DNA of 64,000 nt from contig NZ_JAAGWG010000016.1 of the NCBI RefSeq assembly GCF_010682065.1, forward strand, positions 62,001 to 126,000, read 5' to 3'. Positions 26,001-34,060 of the stretch are shown here, piece after piece. Numbering within the stretch: the stretch's first letter is position 1; every line of letters starts with the position of its first letter. Position numbers and translations under genes: made by a program. The notes under the pieces were generated by a model that saw only the letters and a list, made by a program, of their open reading frames with translations, had not been told where the DNA came from and did not search any database. This stretch comes from Blastococcus saxobsidens. GTDB lineage: Bacteria; Actinomycetota; Actinomycetes; Mycobacteriales; Geodermatophilaceae.

Positions 26001-27171
26001 CCGCGGCCAGGGTGTACCGGTAGGTGGTGTCGTTGGTCAGCCCCGTGTCGGTGTGGGCCGTGCCGCCGGCGACCGTGGCGATCGCCACCCCGTCCCGGCG
26101 CAGCTCGTAGGAGACGACGTCGGGCTCGGCGTTCGCCGTCCACGACAGCTCCACCCGCGTGTCCCCGCGCACCGCCGTGAGGCCGGTGGGGGCCGCGGGG
26201 GCGGTCAGGTCGGTCGGCGTGACCGACACCGGGGACGACGGGGCCGACCGGTTCCCGTGGGTGTCGACGGCGACCACGGTGTAGACGTAGGTCCGGTCGT
26301 TGACCAGCCCCTCGTCGACGTGCTCGGTGGCGGTTCCGGCCGCCACGTCGACGCCGTCGCGCAGCAACCGGTACCCGGCGAGGTCGGGCTCCCCGTTCGG
26401 GTTCCAGGACAGCCCGGCGCGGCCGTCCCCCCGGCCGCCGATCAGCCCGGTGGGCGCCGCGGGCGGCGTCAGGTCGGTCGGCGTCGCGCTCGCAGCCGGT
26501 GTCGAGGGGGCCGACCAGTTCCCCGACGTGTCGCGCGTCTGCACGGCGTAGGCGTAGGCGACGTCGTTGACGACCGCGGTGTCGGACCACTGGGCGGTGG
26601 CCCGGCCGGGGAGCACGGCGGAGACCGGGACGCCGTCCCGGAGCACCCGGTAGGCGTCGGCGTCGGGGTCGGCGGTGTTCGGGGTCCAGGACAGGTCCAC
26701 CCGGCCGTCCCCGCGCACGGCGGCCACGCCGGCCGGCGCGGCCGGTGCCACGGCGTCCCGGGGGATCCCGGTCGCCGGGGCGCTGGCCTGAGACCCCGTC
26801 GTCGGCAGGCCGAGGAAGGAGGAGCGGGTGACCACGGTGACCACGTAGGAGCGGCCGTTGACCAGGCCGGCGAGCGTGGCCGACGTCGTGGTCGGGGTGG
26901 CCACCCGCACGCCGTCGAGGTGGACGTCGTAGCCGGTGACGGCCTCCCCGGCCGGGGCGGTCCAGGAGACGACGAGTGCCCGGTCGGCGCTCGCGGCCAC
27001 CACGGCTGTGGGCGGGGCCGGGTCGGTGGCGCTGGCCAGGAGCAGGTCCGGAGCGGGCGGCGGCGAACCGGTACCGGGCAGGACGAGGGCGGCCGCGACC
27101 AGCAGTCCGAGGAGTCCGCGCAGCAGCGGGCCACGCCGGCGGTCGCCGACGGAACCGACCGACCGCTGCAC
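23071..27171 (-). CDS. Exported protein with ten fibronectin type III domains and a C-terminal beta-propeller
   Basis: A 1366-residue protein. A basic N-terminus is followed by a hydrophobic export segment at about 16-33 (LLRGLLGLLVAAALVLPG). Ten FN3 domains of about 88 residues follow (about 48-935), each with the pattern GYRVLRDGV...VNDVTYSYSLVAVDGHGNRS. The last 430 residues resemble a TolB/WD40-like propeller (ISADGRTIALAT, ISDDGRYVALVT). They carry five DTN motifs (DTNGQPDVY, DTNGRTDLF, DTNGHTDHY, DTNRLRDLY, DTNTAYELH) like calcium loops. GTG 27171 is preferred because GGAGG precedes it by five bases. A surface or matrix-adhesion role is inferred. A FliA-like promoter lies upstream. Confidence 0.85.
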   Translation of the reverse strand: MQRSVGSVGDRRRGPLLRGLLGLLVAAALVLPGTGSPPPAPDLLLASATDPAPPTAVVAASADRALVVSWTAPAGEAVTGYDVHLDGVRVATPTTTSATLAGLVNGRSYVVTVVTRSSFLGLPTTGSQASAPATGIPRDAVAPAAPAGVAAVRGDGRVDLSWTPNTADPDADAYRVLRDGVPVSAVLPGRATAQWSDTAVVNDVAYAYAVQTRDTSGNWSAPSTPAASATPTDLTPPAAPTGLIGGRGDGRAGLSWNPNGEPDLAGYRLLRDGVDVAAGTATEHVDEGLVNDRTYVYTVVAVDTHGNRSAPSSPVSVTPTDLTAPAAPTGLTAVRGDTRVELSWTANAEPDVVSYELRRDGVAIATVAGGTAHTDTGLTNDTTYRYTLAAVDAHGNVSVSSSAVPATPTDLGAPATPTGLTATPGDREVALSWSPVADADVAGYLLLRDGVELATVPGTTHTDTGLLSGRTYGYAVLAVDGHGNRSAASAVVSATPLDTTPPAVPTGLAATRGDGRVALTWSANGEPDLAGYLVFRDGVQIASVTGPAHDVTGLVNDTAYAFSLVAVDTSGNRSARSAEVSATPTDLTAPATPTGLSVDRPAGDNLLSWTANGEPDLASYRVLRDGVEIATVTGTSHRDASGRAGSGYTLVAVDTHGNRSVPSAPVTSRTDVTAPVAPTGLVATRGDSRVTLTWAANGERDLASYRVLRDGVEIATVTGTTHVVTGLVNDVTYRFSLVAVDDSGNRSPAGPAVPATPTDLTPPAAPSGLVAEAGERQVVLGWTANGEPDVAGYRVLRDGVEVATVTGTAWTDTGRTNDVTYSYSLVAVDGHGNRSATSATAAATPRDMAPAAPTDLTATPGDRRAVLAWTAPADPDVVGHRVLRQDGTVAATVDAPTTQVAVPGLVNGTTYRFTVVAVDAGGNVSAPSTAATVVPASPAVPVQGAGESGGLAVSADGRYVVVGTAARLEAADTNTAYELHLLDRTAGTARRLAPLPAAASGATDPTNTSAPAISADGRTIALATRAALVPGDTNGQPDVYRYDTASATWSLVSVPAGGRAHGTTAGAVLHPGSSVYATSPPVALSADGDLVLFYSDRSDLVAGDTNGRTDLFAKRLSTGVVTRVSTTTAGGDLGAATGPALEITPDGRFALFPAAAPDGTVLLHRKTLSGAGAGELVVVSAVPRPGGAVQFGVFRDAGDIAISDDGRYVALVTASRIATSTPGAAGSTGLAYRIDLTTRAVLPLGNGQQTVWEHQVELDPTGRHAFFATASGQLPADTNGHTDHYRRDLAGGVAGPLVHVTTDADGRVTGGPIGSVMSSEYGRLTALTADRVVVTTSQALVSADTNRLRDLYLKDLGTGVVSSPLG
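24380..27020 (-). repeat. Ten tandem FN3-coding units of about 264 bp
   Basis: The DNA repeats with a period of about 264 bases, most clearly in the stretches encoding EPDLAGYRVLRDGVEIATVT and VAVDTHGNRS. Units 3-9 are the most alike, suggesting expansion by unequal recombination. This is a coding repeat, not a CRISPR array. Confidence 0.8.
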
Positions 27172-27219
27172 CGACGCCTCCCTGGGCGCCCGGGATCCGA
27201 AGGGCTGCCGCTCCCCCTT

Positions 27220-27246
27220 CTCGGCACCGGTCGTGCCTGCCTTGAG
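27220..27246 (-). promoter_or_regulatory. FliA-like promoter upstream of the FN3 protein
   Basis: Minus-strand CTCA (27246-27243), 17 bases, then GCCGAGAA starting at 27225. This is one base off the motility sigma -10 GCCGATAA. The predicted start is about 40 bases before GTG 27171. Confidence 0.5.
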
Positions 27247-27305
27247 CCGGGCCGCCGGATCGATGTCCCGCGTCCGGCGTCCGCCTGCGAGACGGCCGGG
27301 TCCAC

Positions 27306-27311
27306 TACGGT
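27306..27311 (+). promoter_or_regulatory. -10 box of a probable leaderless transcript (GT39-like gene)
   Basis: TACGGT ends seven bases before GTG 27319, in the 147-base gap shared with the divergent FN3 gene. Confidence 0.45.
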
Positions 27312-27318
27312 CCGCCAG

Positions 27319-28821
27319 GTGACCGCGGTGGCCGAGGCGCAGCAGGGCCGGAGCGCGCCTCCCCGCCCGGCCGGCTCGGCGCTGGTGGCGCTGGGGGCCG
27401 CCGTCGCCGCGGTGCTGCTCGCGCTCGCCGGCCGCTACGGGTACCACCGCGACGAGCTGTACTTCCTGCGCGCGGGGTCCGAGCCCGCGGCCGGCTACGT
27501 CGACCAGCCGCCCCTCACCCCGTTCGTGGCCGCTGCCATGGACGCGCTGGCACCGGGGTCGCTGGTCGCGCTGCGGCTGCCCTCGGCGCTGGCGGCCGGC
27601 GCGGTGGTGGTGCTGACCGGCCTGCTGGCGCGCGAGTTCGGGAGCGGCCGCACCGCGCAGCTGTTCGCCGCGGCGTGCATGGCGGTGTCCTCGGTGCTCC
27701 TCGCCGTCGGCCACCTGCTGTCGACGACGACGTTCGACCTGCTGTTCTGGACGCTGCTGTCCTGGTTGCTGGTGCGGGCCGTCCGCGACGGCGGTCCGAT
27801 CTGGCTCGTGGTGGGCGGCGTCGCCGGGCTGGCCCTGCTGAACAAGCTGCACCCCGCCTTCCTGCTGGCCGCCGTGCTGCTCGGCCTGCTGGCGGCCGGC
27901 CCCCGGCGGGCGCTGCGCTCCCCATGGCCGTGGGCGGCCGGCCTGGTGGCGCTGGCGGTGTGGTCGCCGAACCTGGTCTGGCAGGCGAGGAACGACTGGC
28001 CCCAGCTGGCGCTGGCCGAGGCGATCGCCGCCGGCAGCTCGGGCACCAGCGAGCCCTGGTACCTGTTCGTGCCCTTCCAGCTGGTGCTGGTCAGCCCGCT
28101 GCTGTTCCCGGTGTGGATGGCCGGGTGGTGGCGGCTGGCCCGGGACCCGCAGCTGCGGACCTGGCGCTCCTTCGCGCTCGCCTACGCGCTCCTCGCCGGG
28201 CTCTTCCTGGTCACCGGTGGCAAGCCGTACTACCTGGCCGGGCTGTACCCGCTGCTGCTGGCCGCCGGCGCCGACCCGGCGCTGCGCTGGGCCCGGCGGC
28301 GGGGTGGCCGGGCACGGCGGACCCTGCTGCCCGTCCTGGCGCTGAGCCTCGCCGTCTCCGCCGTCCTGATGCTGCCCGTGCTCCCCGCCCGCTGGCTGGC
28401 CTCCACCCCGGTGCCGGCCGTCAACTACGACGCCGGTGAGACGGTCGGCTGGCCGAGATTCGCCGAGGCCGTCGAGCGGGCCGCCGACGAGCTGCCGGCG
28501 GGCGAGCGCGCCGTCGTCCTCACCGGGAACTACGGCCAGGCGGGCGCCGTGGACCGCTACGCCCCGCAGCTCGGTCCGGCCTACAGCGGCCACAACTCCT
28601 ACTGGACGTGGGGACCGCCACCGGAGGACGCGTCGGCCGCCGTCGTCGTGGGTCTGCCGCGGGAGCAGCTGGAGCGCTGGTTCGGCTCCGTACGGGCGGC
28701 CGGCAGCGTCGACAACGGCGTCGGGCTGGACAACGAGGAGCAGGGCGCGACGGTCTGGCTGGCCACCGACCGCCAGGTCCCCTGGTCGCGGATCTGGCCC
28801 GAGCTGCGCCGGCTGGCCTGA
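27319..28821 (+). CDS. ArnT/GT39-like membrane glycosyltransferase
   Basis: A 500-residue polytopic protein with about ten membrane segments. The N-terminal signature GRYGYHRDELYFLRAGSEPA and GYVDQPPLTPFVAA matches the dolichyl-phosphate-mannosyltransferase/ArnT family (PF13231), where the acidic residue after the first helix is catalytic. The C-terminal 130 residues are extracellular and soluble (VVLTGNYGQAGAVDRYAPQL). Family members move sugars from lipid carriers to proteins or lipids outside the membrane. Its divergence from the FN3 protein raises the possibility that this protein is an acceptor, which is inference. Confidence 0.85.
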   Translation: MTAVAEAQQGRSAPPRPAGSALVALGAAVAAVLLALAGRYGYHRDELYFLRAGSEPAAGYVDQPPLTPFVAAAMDALAPGSLVALRLPSALAAGAVVVLTGLLAREFGSGRTAQLFAAACMAVSSVLLAVGHLLSTTTFDLLFWTLLSWLLVRAVRDGGPIWLVVGGVAGLALLNKLHPAFLLAAVLLGLLAAGPRRALRSPWPWAAGLVALAVWSPNLVWQARNDWPQLALAEAIAAGSSGTSEPWYLFVPFQLVLVSPLLFPVWMAGWWRLARDPQLRTWRSFALAYALLAGLFLVTGGKPYYLAGLYPLLLAAGADPALRWARRRGGRARRTLLPVLALSLAVSAVLMLPVLPARWLASTPVPAVNYDAGETVGWPRFAEAVERAADELPAGERAVVLTGNYGQAGAVDRYAPQLGPAYSGHNSYWTWGPPPEDASAAVVVGLPREQLERWFGSVRAAGSVDNGVGLDNEEQGATVWLATDRQVPWSRIWPELRRLA

Positions 28822-28822
28822 G

Positions 28823-29725
28823 TCAGCGCGCGGCGGCGTCCACGGCCTCGACGCTGGGCTCCGGCCGGGGTGCGCTGCGCCGGGTGGCCAGGACGCACCC
28901 GACCAGGACCAGCGGCAGGCCCAGGGCGATGCCGAGGGTGAACGGCTCGTCGAGGAGCCAGACGCCCAGCAGCACCGCGACCACCGGGTTCACGAAGGTG
29001 ATGACCAGCGCCCGCTGCGGGCCGACCTCGCGGATCAGCACGAAGAACAGCGCCAGGGCCACCGCCGTGCAGAGCACGCCGAGCGTGACGAGGGAGACCA
29101 CCGCGTCGGTGGAGGCGCCGGTCACCTCCCCCAGCCGCGGGAGGGCGAACGGCGCGTAGACCACCGCGGTGACGAACAGCGCCACCGAGCTGGCCGCCAC
29201 CCCCGGGACCTCGGGCAGTGCCCGGGTGACGATCAGCGGCGCCGTCGCGTAGCCGACCACGACCAGCGCCACGGCGAGGATCGGCAGCAGCTGCGCGCCC
29301 TCCAGGTCCAGCCCGAGCAGCACGGCGATCCCGACGACGCCGATGCCCATGCCGAGCAGGCGGACCGGGGTGAGCCGCTCCTCCTCACCGGCCAGGCGGG
29401 CGGCCAGCGCGGCGGCGAACGGCACCCCGGCGACGAGCAGGCCGGTCAGCGAGCTCGACAGCGTCTGCTCCGCCCAGGACAGCAGCAGCCAGGGGCCGGT
29501 CATCTCCAGGACCGTGAAGGCCAGCAGCGGCTTCCAGTGCCGCAGCGCCGGCCGCAGCTGCCCGCGGGCGATGGTCCACGGCAGCAGCAGGGCCGCGCCG
29601 ACCACGCAGCGGGCGAAGACCACGACCACCGGCGACACCTCGCCGACGGCCACCTTGATCAGCAGGTAGGGCACGCCCCAGATCAGCGACATCGCCAGGA
29701 ACAGCACCCAGCCCCGGCGGCTCAC
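28823..29725 (-). CDS. EamA-family (DMT) membrane transporter
   Basis: A 300-residue protein with ten membrane segments arranged as two EamA repeats. The first contains SLIWGVPYLLIKVAVGEVSP and FARCVVGAALLLPW; the second contains FFVLIREVGPQRALVITFVN and PVVAVLLGVWLLDEPFTLG. Members export metabolites or amino acids; the substrate is not predictable. GTG 29725 is chosen at the first membrane segment. It is convergent with the glycosyltransferase, with one base between the genes. Confidence 0.88.
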   Translation of the reverse strand: MSRRGWVLFLAMSLIWGVPYLLIKVAVGEVSPVVVVFARCVVGAALLLPWTIARGQLRPALRHWKPLLAFTVLEMTGPWLLLSWAEQTLSSSLTGLLVAGVPFAAALAARLAGEEERLTPVRLLGMGIGVVGIAVLLGLDLEGAQLLPILAVALVVVGYATAPLIVTRALPEVPGVAASSVALFVTAVVYAPFALPRLGEVTGASTDAVVSLVTLGVLCTAVALALFFVLIREVGPQRALVITFVNPVVAVLLGVWLLDEPFTLGIALGLPLVLVGCVLATRRSAPRPEPSVEAVDAAAR

Positions 29726-29798
29726 GCCGCTCCCCCGCCCGTCCCGGCCGCGTTCCGCACCCGGTGATGATCGCCCATGGCCCTGACGGTTCCCGACG

Positions 29799-31178
29799 TC
29801 ACCACTCCAGGCGGACGCCCACCTCGATGGCGATCGCGAGGAGCACCGAGGCGGCCAGCCACGGACGGCGGGCACGGGCCGGCAGGAACGCCGTCGCAGT
29901 CAGCACCCACAGCTCGAACGGCAGCCAGATCCGCTCGGTCTCGCCCCGCACCACCCCCGTGAGGTCGGCGAACAGCACGCCGGCGAGCGCCGCTCCCGCC
30001 AGCACCGCGAGCCGGGTGCGGCGCAGGGCCCCGAGACCGGCGACGGCGGCCGGCCCGACGGCCATGATCCCGGCCGCGATGTTGGCGAACGCGAAATAGC
30101 TCCACGGCCGGTTGGTGAGCGCCTGGCCGGTGGCCAGCCGGGCCTGGGTGGCGGCCAGCCCGTCGAACCACCAGTAGCCGCCCAGGGCGAACAGCGCGAC
30201 GACGACCAGCGTCCCGGCGGCGCCCAGCACGAGGACCCGGAGCACGCGACCCCAGCCGATCCGCCGGTGCTGCACCACCACCACGGCAGCGGCCAGCGGC
30301 GCGATCGCCGCCAGGCCGAAGGAGAGGAACAGCCCGACGCCCAGCAGCAGTCCCCCGCCCAGCGCCGCGGCATCCCGCCGGCGCCCGGGTTGGCCGGTGG
30401 CCGCCACGGCCACCAGCGCGATGCCCCAGGCGCTCACGAAGGTGAAGAACGCGTCGGCGCTGGTGGCGACCCACAGCGCCGCGGGCGCGAGCACGAGGAA
30501 CGGGGCGACGACGCGGGCGGCTGCCTCGTCCGCGACCGCACGGACCCCGACCAGCACGGCCGGGACGGCGAGCGCCCCGCCGGCGATGCAGAGCACCGCG
30601 GCCCAGCCGAGCCCGCCCAGCCCCACCCGGTCGAGCAGCACGAAGGTGAGCAGCGCCCCCGCCGGGTGCCCGCTGACGTGCGCGGTCCACGCGTCCGGGG
30701 AGTCCGGCGGCATGGCGTCCAGGAACGTGCTGAGGAAGGTCGCGAGCGACTCGACCTTGGGCACCTCGGCCGGGTACTCGTAGATCGATCCCAGGGGCTC
30801 GGTCAGCCGGCCCCAGCCGCTGCTCAGCGCGAGGGCCACCGCCCAGACGGCCGCCCCGGCCGCGGACGCCCACAGCAGCGGCCGCCAGCGCAGCCGGGCC
30901 GCCAGCCCGGGGGCCCAGAGGATGCCGGCGAGCCCGACGAGGACGGGGAGGAGCACCCGGGGGGTCAGCACCACGTCGGGGTCGCCGCGCAGGACGTAGT
31001 TGTCGAGCAGGCGCAGGTCGGTGCCGCTCTCGGTCAGCCGCATGCCGACGAGGTGGACCCCGACGACGAACAGCGCCGCGCCGGCGACAGCCAGCAGCGA
31101 CCGGCGGGTGCGCGCCGCCCCGGTCGCACGCTCGGGAGCGGGACCGGTGGTCGATTCCCCGGTGATCACCGTGCCCAC
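29799..31178 (-). CDS. Polytopic membrane protein, GT-C glycosyltransferase-like
   Basis: A 459-residue protein with about 11-12 hydrophobic segments. Between the first two lies a long non-cytoplasmic loop with acidic residues (LTESGTDLRLLDNYVLRGDP). A second loop holds IYEYPAEVPKVESLATFLST and AWTAHVSGHPAGALLTFVLL. This topology is typical of GT-C enzymes acting on polyprenyl-phosphate sugars, but I see no diagnostic motif, and a transporter-like role is not excluded. It is followed downstream by the EamA transporter gene on the same strand, with a 73-base gap. Confidence 0.65.
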   Translation of the reverse strand: MGTVITGESTTGPAPERATGAARTRRSLLAVAGAALFVVGVHLVGMRLTESGTDLRLLDNYVLRGDPDVVLTPRVLLPVLVGLAGILWAPGLAARLRWRPLLWASAAGAAVWAVALALSSGWGRLTEPLGSIYEYPAEVPKVESLATFLSTFLDAMPPDSPDAWTAHVSGHPAGALLTFVLLDRVGLGGLGWAAVLCIAGGALAVPAVLVGVRAVADEAAARVVAPFLVLAPAALWVATSADAFFTFVSAWGIALVAVAATGQPGRRRDAAALGGGLLLGVGLFLSFGLAAIAPLAAAVVVVQHRRIGWGRVLRVLVLGAAGTLVVVALFALGGYWWFDGLAATQARLATGQALTNRPWSYFAFANIAAGIMAVGPAAVAGLGALRRTRLAVLAGAALAGVLFADLTGVVRGETERIWLPFELWVLTATAFLPARARRPWLAASVLLAIAIEVGVRLEW

Positions 31179-31230
31179 CCTGCGGAGCCTAGGAGCCGTT
31201 CCGGGCCGCCGCCTTCCGGCGAGGGAGGCG

Positions 31231-31689
31231 TCAGGCGGTGAAGGTCGCGGCGAACGCCGCGAACCGCCGCAGCGACCAGCGGATGCCGACCAGCGCGAAC
31301 GGCTTCACCAGCACCCAGCCCACCACGCCCAGCAGCCCGTAGGGCAGGTACAGCCGCTCGGTCCAGACGAAGGTGGAGCCGGTGCCCCGCTTCTCGATCC
31401 GGAAGATCCCCGGGCCACGCACCAGCCGCCCGGTGTGCTGCACCTCCACCAGGCGCGGCGGGTCCCACTTCGTGATCACCATGGTGTCGAGCAGCCCGAC
31501 GTGCCGCCCACCGGGCAGCGGCAACCCGGTGCGGGCGGCCAGGCGCCCACCGACGCCCTGGGCCGGGCCGGCGACGGTGCGGACGTCGGTGGCCACCATC
31601 CACTCGCCCTGCCGGGTCCAGGCGGTCAGCGCGGCCCACACCTGCTCGGGCGGTGCGTCGACGTCGATCCGCTCCTCGAGCTCAGGCAT
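31231..31689 (-). CDS. SRPBCC (START-like) family protein
   Basis: A 152-residue protein of the polyketide-cyclase/SRPBCC fold. The N-terminal beta strand is ELEERIDVDAPPEQVWAALT, and the later strands carry GIFRIEKRGTGSTFVWTERL. Such proteins bind hydrophobic ligands; the ligand is unknown. A C-terminal hydrophobic helix (YGLLGVVGWVLVKPFALVG) is present. It overlaps the stop of the DivIVA-domain gene by eight bases, so it is the last gene of the dapE-LOG-DivIVA unit. Confidence 0.85.
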   Translation of the reverse strand: MPELEERIDVDAPPEQVWAALTAWTRQGEWMVATDVRTVAGPAQGVGGRLAARTGLPLPGGRHVGLLDTMVITKWDPPRLVEVQHTGRLVRGPGIFRIEKRGTGSTFVWTERLYLPYGLLGVVGWVLVKPFALVGIRWSLRRFAAFAATFTA

Positions 31690-32050
31690 CGCGGTCCACC
31701 CCTCCGTCGTGCAGGGCCGCCCCCGGGTCGGTGGGTGCCTCCTGCTGCGTTCGCGCACCGAGCTCGGCCCGCAGGCCGGCGATCTCGGTGTCGCGCTGGT
31801 CCAGCGTCCGTGCGAGCTGGTCGAGCAGCCAGTCGACCTCGGCCATCCGGTAGCCGCGCGCCGTGACGGTCATCCGCAGGGCCCGCACGTCGTCGGCGGT
31901 CACCGCACGCTCCACGGGCAGCTCGACCGGTGACCGGCCGGGATCGGCCGGCGGCTGGGTCTCCCCCCGGCCGAGCACGACCGACGCCAGCAGGAACAGC
32001 ACCCCGCCGACCAGCAGGACGACGACCACGAACAGGACGAACGACAGCAC
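31682..32050 (-). CDS. DivIVA-domain membrane protein (Rv1209-like)
   Basis: A 122-residue protein. One N-terminal membrane helix (LSFVLFVVVVLLVGGVLFLL) is followed by a Pro-rich linker, a DivIVA-type segment (DDVRALRMTVTARGYRMAEV) and a short coiled coil (LLDQLARTLDQRDTEIAGLR). DivIVA domains sense membrane curvature at poles and septa. It lies two bases after the LOG gene and is conserved in this neighbourhood in mycobacteria. GTG 32050. Confidence 0.88.
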   Translation of the reverse strand: MLSFVLFVVVVLLVGGVLFLLASVVLGRGETQPPADPGRSPVELPVERAVTADDVRALRMTVTARGYRMAEVDWLLDQLARTLDQRDTEIAGLRAELGARTQQEAPTDPGAALHDGGVDRDA

Positions 32051-32051
32051 G

Positions 32052-32879
32052 TCAGGCGTCGGACGGGCCGGTGTCGATCGGTGCCCGCATGCCCCCGCCG
32101 CTGTCCCCTGCCTGGCGCGACGCCTCGGCGGCCTGGATGACCGCCACGGCCTCGGCGACGTCGTCGGTCACCGTGATGAGGTCGAGGTCCCTCGGGCTCA
32201 CGGTGCCCTCGGCGACCATCGTCTCGCGGATCCAGGCGAGGAGGCCCGACCAGTAGGCGGTGCCCAGCAGGACCACCGGGAAGCGGGTGACCTTCCGGGT
32301 CTGCACCAGGGTGAGGGCCTCGAACAACTCGTCGAGGGTGCCGAAACCGCCGGGCAGGATCACGAACGCCTGCGCGTACTTGACGAACATCGTCTTGCGC
32401 ACGAAGAAGTAGCGGAACGAGATGCCGATGTCGACCCACTCGTTGAGCTCCTGCTCGAACGGCAGCTCGATGCCCAGGCCGACCGACATGCCACCGGCGT
32501 CGCAGGCCCCCTTGTTGGCGGCCTCCATGGCTCCCGGCCCACCGCCGGTGATCACCGCGTACCCGGCCCGCGCCAGCGCGGCGCCCAGCTCGACCCCGGC
32601 CGCGTAGTGCGGGTGGTCGCGCGGGGTGCGCGCGCTGCCGAAGACGCTGACCGCCCGCGGAAGCTCGGCGAGCAGCCCGAAGCCCTCGACGAACTCCGAG
32701 GTGATCCGCATGACCCGCCACGGGTCGGTGTGCACCCAGTCGGCCGGACCCCGGCGGTCCAGCAGCCGCTGGTCGGTGGTGCTGTCCTGGTTCTTCGGGT
32801 CCGGCTCGCCGCCGCGCAGCATCACCGGCCCCTTGTGCCGGGCGGTCCGGCGACGGCCCTCGGACGGTGGCGTGGTCAT
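32052..32879 (-). CDS. LOG family (TIGR00730) Rossmann-fold protein
   Basis: A 275-residue protein of the cytokinin-riboside phosphoribohydrolase (LOG)/former lysine-decarboxylase family. The nucleotide-binding segments [16 protein letters not shown] and [19 protein letters not shown] are present, as is the [19 protein letters not shown] motif that carries the catalytic Glu. Members release nucleobases from nucleoside 5'-monophosphates. ATG 32879 overlaps the dapE stop (ATGA), so the two are co-translated. N- and C-terminal extensions are longer than in minimal LOG proteins. Confidence 0.92.
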   Translation of the reverse strand: MTTPPSEGRRRTARHKGPVMLRGGEPDPKNQDSTTDQRLLDRRGPADWVHTDPWRVMRITSEFVEGFGLLAELPRAVSVFGSARTPRDHPHYAAGVELGAALARAGYAVITGGGPGAMEAANKGACDAGGMSVGLGIELPFEQELNEWVDIGISFRYFFVRKTMFVKYAQAFVILPGGFGTLDELFEALTLVQTRKVTRFPVVLLGTAYWSGLLAWIRETMVAEGTVSPRDLDLITVTDDVAEAVAVIQAAEASRQAGDSGGGMRAPIDTGPSDA

Positions 32880-33988
32880 GAGCTGCTCCCGGACAGGTAG
32901 GCGGTGAGGGCGTCGACTGCGGGCTGGAGCCGGTCCACCAGGACGTGCTCCTCCCGGGTGTGGGCCAGCTGGGGGTCCCCCGGGCCGTAGTTGATCGCCG
33001 GGATGCCGAAGGCGGCGAACCGGGCGACGTCGGTCCAGCCGAGCTTGGCCCGCGCCGGGCGCCCGACGGCGGCGATGAAGGCGGCGGCGGCCGGTTCGGC
33101 GAGGCCCGGCAGCGCTCCGCCGGAGTTGTCCACGACGGCCAGCGTGGCGCCGGCGGCGATCGCCTCGGCGAAGACCTCCCGGACGTGCGCCTCGGCGGCG
33201 TCCTCGTCCCGGTCGGGGGCGTAGCGGAAGTTCACCGTCAGGGACGCCTCGTCGGGGATGACGTTGCCGGCGACGCCGCCGGCGATCCCGACGGCGTTGA
33301 GCCCCTCGCGGTAGGTGCAGCCGTCGATCTCCACCTCGCGGGGGCGGTAGGCGGCCAGCGCCGCCATCGCCCCGGCCAGCCCGTGGATCGCGTTCTCCCC
33401 CAGCCAGCTGCGCGCGCTGTGCGCCCGCCGGCCCTTCGTGGAGAGCACCGCCCGGAGCGTGCCCTGGCAGCCGGCCTCGATCTCGCCGTCGGTCGGCTCG
33501 AGCAGGATCGCGAGGTCGCCGTAGAGCCAGCCGCGGCGCTCCCGCGCCACCCGGCCGAGCCCGTTCTTCACCGCCTCGACCTCTTCGTTGTCGTAGAAGA
33601 CGAACGTCAGGTCGGAGGCGGGCTGCGCGCCGGGGACGCCGAACCGCGCCGCCAGCGCGAGCATGACCGCGTCGCCGGACTTCATGTCGCTGGTGCCGCA
33701 GCCGTGGAGGCGGCCGGTCGCCTCGTCCAGCCGGCTCGGCACGTTGTCGGCGATGGGCACCGTGTCCAGGTGGCCGGCGAGGACCACCCGCGTGGGCCGG
33801 TCGAGGTTCGTGCGGGCCAGGACGGCGTCACCGATTCGCTCCACCTCCAGGCCGCCGAGCGCCCGCAGCGCCGCCTCGACCGCGTCGGCGAGCGCGGTCT
33901 CGCTCCCGGACACCGACGGCGCGTCGACCAGCGCACGTGTCAGGGAGAGGACGTCGGAGGAGAGATCCAGTTCTGGCACGGCGCTCAC
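32876..33988 (-). CDS. dapE: Succinyl-diaminopimelate desuccinylase
   Basis: DapE hydrolyses N-succinyl-LL-diaminopimelate in the lysine/peptidoglycan pathway. The 370-residue M20 metallopeptidase has the zinc motifs [34 protein letters not shown] and [16 protein letters not shown] (catalytic Glu-Glu). It also has [16 protein letters not shown] near the C-terminus. GTG 33988 is the start; longer frames upstream are antisense to dapD. It is divergent from dapD, its pathway neighbour, and heads the minus-strand unit dapE-LOG-DivIVA-SRPBCC. Confidence 0.95.
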   Translation of the reverse strand: MSAVPELDLSSDVLSLTRALVDAPSVSGSETALADAVEAALRALGGLEVERIGDAVLARTNLDRPTRVVLAGHLDTVPIADNVPSRLDEATGRLHGCGTSDMKSGDAVMLALAARFGVPGAQPASDLTFVFYDNEEVEAVKNGLGRVARERRGWLYGDLAILLEPTDGEIEAGCQGTLRAVLSTKGRRAHSARSWLGENAIHGLAGAMAALAAYRPREVEIDGCTYREGLNAVGIAGGVAGNVIPDEASLTVNFRYAPDRDEDAAEAHVREVFAEAIAAGATLAVVDNSGGALPGLAEPAAAAFIAAVGRPARAKLGWTDVARFAAFGIPAINYGPGDPQLAHTREEHVLVDRLQPAVDALTAYLSGSSS

Positions 33989-34047
33989 GCGGGCGAGCCT
34001 ATGCGCCGCCCGACCGCCCGGCCGCGCCGACGCGGGGTGCGGCTCGG

Positions 34048-34053
34048 TAGCGT
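34048..34053 (+). promoter_or_regulatory. -10 box of a probable leaderless dapD transcript
   Basis: TAGCGT ends seven bases before GTG 34061. No ribosome-binding site is visible in between. Confidence 0.45.
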
Positions 34054-34060
34054 CGTCGCC

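Noticed and set aside
24380..27020. Regular DNA repeats as a CRISPR or satellite array
   Set aside because: The period of about 264 bases matches one FN3 domain and the repeats stay in one open frame.
27180..27300. Possible riboswitch in the leader of the FN3 gene
   Set aside because: A short GGCAC/GTGCC hairpin is present, but the conserved GCAAAGCC and similar blocks of c-di-GMP aptamers are absent. A FliA-like promoter explains the conserved-looking bases better.
29799..31178. Calling the membrane protein a mannosyltransferase
   Set aside because: The topology fits GT-C enzymes, but no catalytic motif could be identified.
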